From: Paenibacillus sp. EZ-K15
GTDB lineage: Bacteria > Bacillota > Bacilli > Paenibacillales > Paenibacillaceae
Length of the DNA: 64,000 nt
Assembly: GCF_002573715.1 (NCBI RefSeq)
Contig: NZ_PDHM01000007.1
Location: forward strand, 161,472-225,471
Reading direction: 5' to 3'
Below, one piece after another: positions 1 to 7,741 of the stretch. Numbering within the stretch: the first letter of the stretch is position 1; each line of letters begins with the position of its first letter. The notes below the pieces were generated by a model. It was not told the DNA's origin and searched no databases. It saw only the letters and a list, made by a program, of their open reading frames with translations. Both the position numbers and the translations under genes were made by a program.

Positions 1-193
1 AATCAACTTTTATGTTTGAAAAGTCCGAGAGGGCTGATTTATTGCATGAAGGAACGTAGTTTCAGTGCAAAGAATAATAATTGGAAAACTTTTCTGTGAA
101 ACTTGTCGTTATATATATAGTCTTGAAAAAATCTATGATTTCAACGTCGATATAGAAGGGATATGTCGAGGTAGAAAGGAGTCGGTACATAAC

Positions 194-2761
194 ATGAATA
201 GTACAAAGCTCAGAGTGACTGCCATTCTGATGGCTGCCATTCTGGCTGCGGCACCGCAAGTGGAAGCTGCAGCAACTAAGACACAGCCATCGCAAATCAC
301 GAAGTCGACTGCGCAGAAGGGTGCAGCGCTGGCCTGGAGCGTGCAGCTTGGCAACAACGTCACGGCAAAGCTTGACCATGCCGACGTATGGCAGCAGACC
401 GGCACGAATGTGGCGGTATTTACACTGACTTATAAAAACGGGGGGAAAAGCGCAGCGCGCCTGGTATCTTATTTTCCCAAGGTGGTGCTTCCCGGCGGTT
501 CCGTGACGGCGGCCAATCCCATATCCAAGGATCTGGCCAAGAAGAAGGTAGAGCCCGGGCAAAGCCTGAGTGTAACCTACTATGCGAAGACCGAGAGCAG
601 CTCCTTGTCCGGCATGAAGCTGGTGATGGACGTATGGAATCCGCAAGTCAAAGGTTACCTGCAGCGTGTCGGAACGTACAGAATGCCCGCCAATTATACA
701 GCAGCCGTACCATCTGGTTCGAGCTCCAAGCTGAATCTGGGCGGCACTCCGGTTACCGTACAGGCTGAATCACTGGAGATCATCAAGTATGACGGCAAAG
801 TCATCGCCAAAGTCGGGATGTATATGACGAACCATGGTGGAAAGGTATGGAATGATCGGGGGTTCGAACCGTATTTGGCGACGGCAAGCGGCAGTTCGTT
901 CCTTCTGCGTCATGAGGCAGGGGCTGAGGGTGTGCCTGTTCAGCCGAAAGAAAAGAAACTGGTTTATTACATAACAGAAGTTCCCTCTTATCTTAAAACG
1001 ACCGGTTTGCATTTCCTGTGGACCGAAAACGATGAAACGCTGAAGCTGTCGTTGCCGGTCGCATCCTTCAAGCTGCCTGCGGCAACAGCTCCAAAGTGGG
1101 ATGTTGCGGCGGGCGCGGCCAAGAAGTTGACCATCAAGGGGATTCCGGTCGATGCCAGAATCCGCCAAGCTTCGCTGCGTGCCTCAGGGGGGCAGGGCAT
1201 ATGGAATATCGAGATGGCCTTCAAGAATAAAGGGAAAAAATCGGTGGAGGTTCCGGCCTACGAATTTGCGATTAAAGCATCCGAAGGCTCCTTCCATCCT
1301 TACACTCCGGATAACAAAGCGGGTTTGACGCTGCGTCCCGGGGAAGAGAAAACGATGGTGATGGAAATAACGCTCCCGCTAGATCTCAAGCAGGACCGAT
1401 TGAAGCTGCAAATGATCGGGACATCTGGACCAGCCAGCTCATCTAAACCGCCGGCGAGCTCGGGTGAACCGGCCGGTGAGCCGACCACCGAGGTCCAGGA
1501 GTCATTGACCCTGCCGATTGCATACTTTGCCATCCCTTATCAAACGGAACGCAAATCATCTATCGGTGTGGAGTACGACGCGCAGACGGCCAAAGGATTT
1601 GCGTACACGCTGGAATCCATCCAGCGCCTGCCATGGCAGGATCAGGATCTGATCGTTGCGAAGCTGCGTCTGCGGAATACTCAGGAATCCAAATCGCTGC
1701 CGCTGCCTGAGCTTAAAGTGAACGTCACAGCGGACGAAAAAACAAGTCTGGCTGGTTCGGAGGTTATTGCGGAGGAGCAGGGTTCCCTGATTTCCCCGGG
1801 GTCATCAACCGAGGTATATGTCATGGCGCGGATCCCGTATACCAAGGATATCCGTTCGCTTCGCTTCGAGCTGTTTACGCAGCAGGATACGGCCAAAACG
1901 TCGTTCCTTACCATGACCACGTCCGGCATGACGCAGTCGATCAGCACTTTGGAGAAAGGGAAGCCGTATACCGTTACCGCGATTGGTAAGCGCGCAGAGG
2001 CGCAGGAACGGCGGACGGTCATCTATGAAGGTGTGGACTCCGATATTGTCTATTCCGAGTTCTTGCTGACCAGCAATGAGCAGCGCCGCGTTCAAGCAGC
2101 GGTGCTGAAGGGGTATTTCCAAAGCACGGATGGAAAGATCTATGAAGCGGAAACCATTCAGCCTGAAGCCTCGCTTCAGCCAGGATCCAAGCAGTCGATT
2201 GTCTTTTGGGCCAGAGTGCCGAAGGGGGCTGCAAGCGAACTGGGGCTTGCTCTGGGTACGGCGATGACCGGAGGCAAGCTTGCTGAAACAGGTAAAGACG
2301 CTACCGGTGTCATGGGCATGAAAAAATTGATGCTGAATCCGATCAGACCTGCCATAAGCTCCGGACTGACAAACCTTGATTGGTATCCTTACCACGTTTC
2401 GGTTACGAAAGCGGTAGGACATCTGCAGGAAGGCAGCTCATCTATTCCGCTGAATATCACGATTGATGTAAAACGCAGCGAGAGCATCATTGCGGCGGAC
2501 TCCGGCCACAAGCTGATTTTAATCATCAAGGACAACCTCGGGCAGACACAGGAGCGCACGCTCACGCCAGGAACCGATATTCAGGTCCCAGGCACCCGGT
2601 CGATGTCGATCGAGCTGTCGGATGAGCAATACAAAAAACTTCGAGGCGGTTGGTTTAACTTGACCCTGGTGGATGAATTCCAGAATGAGCGGATCACGCT
2701 AGGCAGTCAAAGCTACAATCTGATATTCACGCCTACAGCAGTTCCTGACGAGGAGAGTTAA
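194..2761 (+). CDS. Large secreted protein of unknown function, first gene of an ABC-export operon
   Basis: An 855-residue protein. I start it at the ATG at 194 because AAAGGAG lies at 175-181 and the protein then opens with a textbook signal peptide (basic MNSTKLR, hydrophobic stretch, cleavage near VEA-AA at residue 25). The frame is open further upstream to 65, but that part does not look coding. The mature part is beta-rich and seems to repeat modules that begin with an extracellular-type pattern (NVAVFTLTYKNGGKSA, IWNIEMAFKNKGKKS), reminiscent of DUF4352-like domains. A Ser/Pro-rich linker lies near residues 415-435. It is followed 27 bp later by an ABC ATPase, so it probably works outside the membrane with the exporter. 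Function unknown; no catalytic motif seen. Confidence 0.75.
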   Translation: MNSTKLRVTAILMAAILAAAPQVEAAATKTQPSQITKSTAQKGAALAWSVQLGNNVTAKLDHADVWQQTGTNVAVFTLTYKNGGKSAARLVSYFPKVVLPGGSVTAANPISKDLAKKKVEPGQSLSVTYYAKTESSSLSGMKLVMDVWNPQVKGYLQRVGTYRMPANYTAAVPSGSSSKLNLGGTPVTVQAESLEIIKYDGKVIAKVGMYMTNHGGKVWNDRGFEPYLATASGSSFLLRHEAGAEGVPVQPKEKKLVYYITEVPSYLKTTGLHFLWTENDETLKLSLPVASFKLPAATAPKWDVAAGAAKKLTIKGIPVDARIRQASLRASGGQGIWNIEMAFKNKGKKSVEVPAYEFAIKASEGSFHPYTPDNKAGLTLRPGEEKTMVMEITLPLDLKQDRLKLQMIGTSGPASSSKPPASSGEPAGEPTTEVQESLTLPIAYFAIPYQTERKSSIGVEYDAQTAKGFAYTLESIQRLPWQDQDLIVAKLRLRNTQESKSLPLPELKVNVTADEKTSLAGSEVIAEEQGSLISPGSSTEVYVMARIPYTKDIRSLRFELFTQQDTAKTSFLTMTTSGMTQSISTLEKGKPYTVTAIGKRAEAQERRTVIYEGVDSDIVYSEFLLTSNEQRRVQAAVLKGYFQSTDGKIYEAETIQPEASLQPGSKQSIVFWARVPKGAASELGLALGTAMTGGKLAETGKDATGVMGMKKLMLNPIRPAISSGLTNLDWYPYHVSVTKAVGHLQEGSSSIPLNITIDVKRSESIIAADSGHKLILIIKDNLGQTQERTLTPGTDIQVPGTRSMSIELSDEQYKKLRGGWFNLTLVDEFQNERITLGSQSYNLIFTPTAVPDEES

Positions 2762-2788
2762 ATTAAGAACCGGAAAGGAATAGCGAAC

Positions 2789-3556
2789 ATGTTGCGTTTG
2801 GAAAATGTATCGCACAGCTTTAAGAACGGTAACGAAGTGTTAAAGGTGCTCCATAATATCGAGTTCGAAGTCCAGAAGGGAGAGATGATTGCCCTGCTGG
2901 GCAGCTCCGGGTCGGGCAAGTCCACGCTGCTCAACTTGATGGCAGGACTGATGAAGCCGACGGAAGGCCATATTTATATTGCCGATCAGGATATTGTCAA
3001 GTACGGGGAAAACAAGCTTGCTGTCTTCCGGCGCAAGCATATCGGCTTTATTTTTCAGGCCTATGAACTGATCCCGACGCTCACGATTCGTGAAAACGTG
3101 GAGCTTCCCCTCGTCTTTCAATCCGTTTCTCCGTCCAAGCGCCGGAAGAAAGCGATGGAGCTTCTGGAGATGACGGGGATCGGTGATAAGGCTTCACTGT
3201 ACCCGTCCCAACTGTCAGGCGGACAGCAGCAGCGCGTTAGTATTGCGCGCTCGTTGATTACCGAGCCTTCCGTTATTTTTGCGGACGAGCCGACGGGTAA
3301 CCTGGACACCAAAACGGAAGAGGAAATCATCCGAATTATGATGGCGCTAAACGAGTCCATGAAAACGACATTTGTCATCGTTACTCACGAGATGGAAGTC
3401 GCTGCCCAAATGAAAAAAACGATTATGCTCCGTGACGGTTATCTGGTTCAGCCGGAGGACTATACGACGCCAGCAGCAGTTCAACGGGGGCCAAACGGCC
3501 CCTCGTCCCTGCCTGGGGTCCCGGTTCATACGGAGGGGGCAGGTGAGGTCAGCTGA
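2789..3556 (+). CDS. ABC transporter ATP-binding protein, MacB/LolD/YknY type
   Basis: A 255-residue cytoplasmic ATPase. Walker A is GSSGSGKST (about residues 38-46), the Q-loop is [13 protein letters not shown], the signature is LSGGQQQR, Walker B is [12 protein letters not shown] and the H-loop is VTHEM. The EPTGNLD segment is typical of the LolD/MacB/FtsE branch that energises export or signalling permeases rather than importers. GGAAAGGA precedes the ATG. The final 25 or so residues are a Pro/Gly-rich tail not needed for the fold. The stop codon overlaps the inferred start of the permease, so the two are translationally coupled. Confidence 0.93.
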   Translation: MLRLENVSHSFKNGNEVLKVLHNIEFEVQKGEMIALLGSSGSGKSTLLNLMAGLMKPTEGHIYIADQDIVKYGENKLAVFRRKHIGFIFQAYELIPTLTIRENVELPLVFQSVSPSKRRKKAMELLEMTGIGDKASLYPSQLSGGQQQRVSIARSLITEPSVIFADEPTGNLDTKTEEEIIRIMMALNESMKTTFVIVTHEMEVAAQMKKTIMLRDGYLVQPEDYTTPAAVQRGPNGPSSLPGVPVHTEGAGEVS

Positions 3557-4902
3557 TAATTTTAGACAGCATACGGCTGGCATGGGGACAGATTAAACGT
3601 CGTAAAGTGGTGACAGCCCTGTGCATGACTGGTATTTCGATTGGATGCGCGGCTATTATCGTAGCGATCAGCATTGGCAACGGCGCCCAGAATTATTTGG
3701 AGACGGAAATTATAGGCGGCATGAAGCTTGACGAAATTACGGTGACTCCACAGGGCTCAAGCGGGCAAGGAGAAGGCAGCGGCCCCGCGGCCGGAGCTGA
3801 CCGGGGATTGCTAACGGATGATAAAGTTCAGGTGATTCAGGGCTTTGATCATGTCAAATCCGTTATAGCCTCCAAGCAGCTCGGGTATTTTAGAGCCATT
3901 TCGTCCGACAACCTGGTAAACGACGGCTTCAACGTCGTGGCCGTGGACCTGTCAAAGCTCAAAGAGCAGGGTAACAGGTTCAAGGAAGGTGGCGCGCTTG
4001 AACAGATCGGTGCGATGGTGCTCAATTACGGAGCAACAACCGGATGGAAGGATGCAGAGACGAGCGAAAGATTGATGAATATGATAAGTACCGATCCCAA
4101 TAACCCGAAGCTATGGGAAGAATATCAGATGTATGAGAGCACCGTTTCGGAAATGAACGGCAAAAATATTCAGCTGGAGTCGATGGACGCAGACAAGAAA
4201 CAGCTTAGCCCACAGCTTTATGTTGGAGGCGTGCTGGACGTGCCTACGGGGAGAGATGCCCAGTTTGCGTTCTACGATCGTCAGGCCTATATTTCCTTTG
4301 ATACGGCGGAATGGCTAACAAACAGTTTGAACCTGCAAAATAGAACAACTTCGAAACAGCGGGTATACGATAGTCTAACCATCAAAGTGGATGATCTGCA
4401 GAGTATTAAACCGCTTGAGGATTTGATCTCAAAACTTGCGCTGAATGCGAGCGACAATCTGGCCATGCGTGATCAAGTCGCTTCCCAATTGGATACATTC
4501 AAAGCGATCGCTCTCGGCATAGGCGTATTTATCCTGTTATTGGCCTCGATATCAATCATCGTAGCCATGACGATGTCTACGCATCAGCGGCGTAGGCAAA
4601 TCGGCATCATGAAGGTCCTTGGGGCGAATATGCCGCAAATCCGCAACATGTTCATCGTAGAAGCCAGCCTGCTCGGTTTGCTTGGCGGATTGCTTGGCAT
4701 CGTATTCGCATTTTTGATCATCAAGGGACTGAATTCATTCATCATGGCTTCGGCGGGCATGTCAGGGCTGCAAATTGCGGTTACGCTGGAGACGCTGCCC
4801 ATCGGCATTGCTTTCGCTGTGATGACCGGAATCTTCTCGGGGATCTATCCGGCGATCAGCGCAGCAAGAACGAATGCACTTCTGGCCATCAAGCGGGATT
4901 AG
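3553..4902 (+). CDS. MacB/FtsX-type ABC permease (YknZ-like), probable non-ATG start
   Basis: Permease of the exporter: an N-terminal membrane helix, a large extracytoplasmic domain (about residues 50-310) and three C-terminal helices with the FtsX signature region (MSTHQRRRQIGIMKVLGA). The first ATG/GTG/TTG codon in frame is GTG 3607, but the frame is open upstream and reads [22 protein letters not shown], the conserved opening of MacB-type permeases. I therefore place the start at CTG 3553, which overlaps the ATPase TGA as CTGA and sits 6 bases after AGGTGA (3541-3546). ATA 3556 is an alternative. If GTG 3607 is used, the protein is 431 residues and lacks the basic pre-helix segment. From 3553 it is 449 residues. 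Function is well supported, the exact start is not. Confidence 0.8.
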   Translation: MIILDSIRLAWGQIKRRKVVTALCMTGISIGCAAIIVAISIGNGAQNYLETEIIGGMKLDEITVTPQGSSGQGEGSGPAAGADRGLLTDDKVQVIQGFDHVKSVIASKQLGYFRAISSDNLVNDGFNVVAVDLSKLKEQGNRFKEGGALEQIGAMVLNYGATTGWKDAETSERLMNMISTDPNNPKLWEEYQMYESTVSEMNGKNIQLESMDADKKQLSPQLYVGGVLDVPTGRDAQFAFYDRQAYISFDTAEWLTNSLNLQNRTTSKQRVYDSLTIKVDDLQSIKPLEDLISKLALNASDNLAMRDQVASQLDTFKAIALGIGVFILLLASISIIVAMTMSTHQRRRQIGIMKVLGANMPQIRNMFIVEASLLGLLGGLLGIVFAFLIIKGLNSFIMASAGMSGLQIAVTLETLPIGIAFAVMTGIFSGIYPAISAARTNALLAIKRD

Positions 4903-4935
4903 GATAATGAGCATCGGAAAGGAAGCTAAATCGGT

Positions 4936-6024
4936 ATGATAAAAAAAATCATAAAATGGACGGTTATCGTTGCCGTGCTGGGCTTGGTGGGATATTGGGG
5001 ATACGGACAGGTCAAACCGAAAGAACCCGAGATTCCCATGATGGAAGAGCCGCAGGTCATCACATTTCCCGTAACGGAGGAAACCATCGTCTCGACCGTG
5101 CAGGTCAAGGGAACGTCCGAATACGGGCGGGAGACCAATGTGTACGCACCTTTTGAAGCGAAAGTGGAGTCCTGGAACGTTGAGAACGGTCAGCAGATCA
5201 AGAAAGGCGATGCGCTTTTTAAATTAGAGCAAACGGCCATTCGCCAGCAGCTTCAGCAGAAGGAAGCCGAGCTGCAGAAGCGGAAGCTGGAGAAGGAGCT
5301 GAAGGAGTTCACGTTAAATCAGGACCTCGATAGCGCCCCGGCTTTAGCAACGGAGGCCGAACGCCTTAAAATGCTGGCAGATCAGGAAAATGCTCGGCTG
5401 AGCAGTCAACTGGACGAGGTTACTAACGATATTGAGCGCCAGACGATGGCCGACTTGAATGACAGGCTGAAGAAAGCTACATACTTATCACCTGCAACAG
5501 GCCTGTTTCTGTTCGACCCGACGCAGCAGCGGCCGCAATCGATGACGGCGAACCAGTATATCGGCAAAATCGTCGACCTGGATTCTCTTCGATTAGTGGC
5601 ATTTGTCGGGGAAAACGATATATTCAGCATTAAGCCGGACATGGCGGTTGAGGTTAAGATGCCGTCCATCAAGGATCTAAAGCTGAAGGGAAAGGTGCTG
5701 GAAGTAGCTAAATTCGCCGAGACGACGGCCCAGGAGAAGCAAACTTCCCAGGCACCGCAGTTTAAGGTGATCATCTCGCTGCCGAAGGAAGAGCGTTTGA
5801 TCGGTGGGCTGACGCTAAACGGAGACATTGTAACCAAACGGAAGGATAAGGCGGTTGTAGTTCCTAAACTTGCCGTTATGACGGACGGAGGCACCTCCTA
5901 TGTCATGGTGGACAAGGGAGGCGGCCAGATTGAACGGCAGGATATCGAGACCGGCTTGCAGACGCTGGATAAAGTCGAGGTTTTGTCAGGGCTGAAAGTG
6001 GGCGACACCGTCGTTCTCCAGTAA
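4936..6024 (+). CDS. HlyD/MacA-family efflux adaptor (YknX-like)
   Basis: A 362-residue membrane-anchored adaptor. One N-terminal transmembrane helix (about residues 6-25) is followed by a lipoyl-like half motif (YAPFEAKVESWNVENGQQIKKGDALFKLE), a coiled-coil hairpin (about 90-185, rich in QQLQQKEAELQKRKLEKEL) and beta-barrel domains. AGGAAG precedes the ATG. In Gram-positives such adaptors sit on the outer face and couple the MacB-type permease to its substrate. In Bacillus subtilis the equivalent YknWXYZ set protects against the SdpC toxin; whether this operon does the same is inference. It is the last gene of the operon, closed by a hairpin at 6044-6095. Confidence 0.88.
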   Translation: MIKKIIKWTVIVAVLGLVGYWGYGQVKPKEPEIPMMEEPQVITFPVTEETIVSTVQVKGTSEYGRETNVYAPFEAKVESWNVENGQQIKKGDALFKLEQTAIRQQLQQKEAELQKRKLEKELKEFTLNQDLDSAPALATEAERLKMLADQENARLSSQLDEVTNDIERQTMADLNDRLKKATYLSPATGLFLFDPTQQRPQSMTANQYIGKIVDLDSLRLVAFVGENDIFSIKPDMAVEVKMPSIKDLKLKGKVLEVAKFAETTAQEKQTSQAPQFKVIISLPKEERLIGGLTLNGDIVTKRKDKAVVVPKLAVMTDGGTSYVMVDKGGGQIERQDIETGLQTLDKVEVLSGLKVGDTVVLQ

Positions 6025-6043
6025 GTAAATATCATGATCAAAA

Positions 6044-6095
6044 AACACAGCGTTCCTCAGAGGCACATAGCCGAGAGGACGCTGTTGTTTTTTAC
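6044..6095 (+). terminator. Rho-independent terminator after the MacAB-like operon
   Basis: Arms CAGCGTTCCTC and GAGAGGACGCTG (one mismatch) close a loop of about 14 bases and run into TTGTTTTTT, 20 bases after the adaptor stop. Confidence 0.85.
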
Positions 6096-6469
6096 TACTT
6101 GTCTTTATCCTCGGTGGAACGGGAGAAGTTTGGTTATTTTATCGAAGTATAAATCTTAAATAAGAAAGAAAACCCCTGGAAATTAATGGGCCTATTTTAA
6201 CAGTGAGCTAATGGTTTAGCAGCAGGAAACAAACCTAGCATTCAACAAAAATATGGAATTTTATCCAGCTAAAATGATGAAAACGCTTCCTATAAAGCGC
6301 TTTCAGAAGAAAACTCGTGAATTTACGAGAAAGATGTGGTTTAATGGACAAGGAAAGAGGATTTTCGGGTTTTTTGTAGTAATATAAATGTCAGGTTTGC
6401 GTAAACGGAATACTAGATTTTTGTAAACCGGGTAAACCGCATCATGCTAACGAAAAGGGAGATTTTGAA
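6096..6469. other. AT-rich intergenic region
   Basis: No gene, RNA or clear sigma-A promoter could be supported in this gap. Its one distinct feature is the pair of abutting cre-like boxes at 6278-6305. Confidence 0.6.
6278..6305. promoter_or_regulatory. Two abutting CcpA (cre)-like boxes
   Basis: TGAAAACGCTTCCT (6278-6291) fits the cre consensus TGWAARCGYTWNCW at all 14 positions. Directly next to it, 6292-6305 read on the minus strand gives TGAAAGCGCTTTAT, which fails only at position 13. They lie 165 bases before the acetyltransferase gene. CcpA binding is an inference. Confidence 0.45.
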
Positions 6470-6892
6470 ATGCATGTTCGTTCCTTTCAGTTGAGTGACT
6501 GTAACCCCGTAACCGAGCTACTTCAGATTGCTTTATCGGAAGAATGCTACGAAAACACGATGGAGCCCTTCTCCAGGCAGCTTGCTTGGGATTCCGATCT
6601 GATTATGGTAGCTGAAGAAAACGGTGAAATCGTTGGTGCCTTAATCGGTACGATCGAACGCAATCATGGTTGTTATTACCGCATTGCCATTCATCCCGAC
6701 TATCGTAGAAAAGGGATTGGCAAATCTTTGATTTCGGCAATGGAACAGCGTTTTCAATCACGGAAAGTCAGTCGGATTATGGTAGCCGGAGACGAGCACA
6801 ACGCCGCAGCCATGCCATTTTATGAAGCCATGGGATACGGTGCCAGCCAAATCCTGCGGTCGTTCCAGAAGCTCAGTATCCTTGGTCAATAG
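6470..6892 (+). CDS. GNAT-family N-acetyltransferase
   Basis: A 140-residue single-domain acetyltransferase. The acetyl-CoA binding core is visible as RIAIHPDYRRKGIGKSLISA (about residues 72-91), the R/Q-x-x-G-x-G/A loop, followed by the beta-5/alpha-4 segment with NAAAMPFYEAMGYG near residues 109-122. Length is normal for the family. AAGGGAGA lies upstream of the ATG. It is monocistronic, between the ABC operon and the signal peptidase. The substrate (amino group of a small molecule or protein) cannot be told from sequence. Confidence 0.88.
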   Translation: MHVRSFQLSDCNPVTELLQIALSEECYENTMEPFSRQLAWDSDLIMVAEENGEIVGALIGTIERNHGCYYRIAIHPDYRRKGIGKSLISAMEQRFQSRKVSRIMVAGDEHNAAAMPFYEAMGYGASQILRSFQKLSILGQ

Positions 6893-7096
6893 TCGTAATG
6901 ACAAAAGCGGTACATACGAGCGACGCAAACGGCGGCTTTAAGCTTCGACAGAGATAAGAAACGACATTTTTTCGATATGAAGCATATCTTTCAGCCGTTG
7001 CAAATGGGTGGGAGATATGCTTTTCTATTAATGTACCTTTTTTGAAGGTGCCGCCTTCGTTTTCCGGAGGTGAAATCGAAGTAAAGTAGGTGTAGC

Positions 7097-7699
7097 ATGG
7101 GACAAGTGATTTCTCCGGATTCAACTGAGCATGGCGAGAACAACGAACCTCAGAATCAACCTGGCAAGAAAAACGGCTGGGCTGCCGAGCTTTGGGATTG
7201 GGTAAAGACGATTGCGATTGCATTTGTTATTATGGTGCTTCTAAATATGTTTGTGTTCAACCTGTCTATGGTTAAAGGTGAATCTATGCAGCCGACACTG
7301 GTAGCATCGGAGCGGCTATTTATTAATAAAGTGGTATATCGCTTTTCAGCACCGAGCCATGGCGATGTTATTGTTCTTAAGGACCCGAGTGATGGCCCGG
7401 ATAAGAAGGAGTTTCTGGTAAAACGTGTCGTGGGCGTACCTGGAGATACCATTGAGGTAAAGGACCAGAAGCTGTACGTAAACGGGGTTGCACAGCAGGA
7501 AGGATATACCGATGTCCCGATCGAGGATCCTGGCTTTGAGCCTATAGTACTGGAAGAGGGCCGCTACTTCGTTATGGGAGATAACCGCCATCTTGGAAAG
7601 AGCAAGGACAGCCGCATGTTCGGCAGCGTGAAGGAAAGCGACATCGTAGGCAGAGCCGAATTTATTTTCTGGCCGTTGTCTGAGATCAAAAAGCTGTAA
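7097..7699 (+). CDS. Type I signal peptidase
   Basis: A 200-residue membrane protease that removes signal peptides from exported proteins. One transmembrane segment (about residues 36-57) is followed by box B with the catalytic Ser63 (GESMQP), box D with the catalytic Lys109 (FLVKRVVGVPGD) and box E (VMGDNRHLGKSKDSR). A Ser/Lys dyad with a single N-terminal anchor is typical of Gram-positive SipS-type enzymes. The cytoplasmic tail of about 30 residues is rich in N, E and Q. GTAGGTG lies 7 bases before the ATG. With several predicted secreted proteins nearby it is probably one of several paralogues in the genome. Confidence 0.95.
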   Translation: MGQVISPDSTEHGENNEPQNQPGKKNGWAAELWDWVKTIAIAFVIMVLLNMFVFNLSMVKGESMQPTLVASERLFINKVVYRFSAPSHGDVIVLKDPSDGPDKKEFLVKRVVGVPGDTIEVKDQKLYVNGVAQQEGYTDVPIEDPGFEPIVLEEGRYFVMGDNRHLGKSKDSRMFGSVKESDIVGRAEFIFWPLSEIKKL

Positions 7700-7741
7700 C
7701 TGAAAGACAGAACATCATCCCAGGAAAGGAGGCGCTGGAGA

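Noticed and set aside
1805..2422. Long frames on the minus strand opposite the large secreted protein
   Set aside because: They are codon-bias shadows with His/Arg/Leu-rich products and no start signals.
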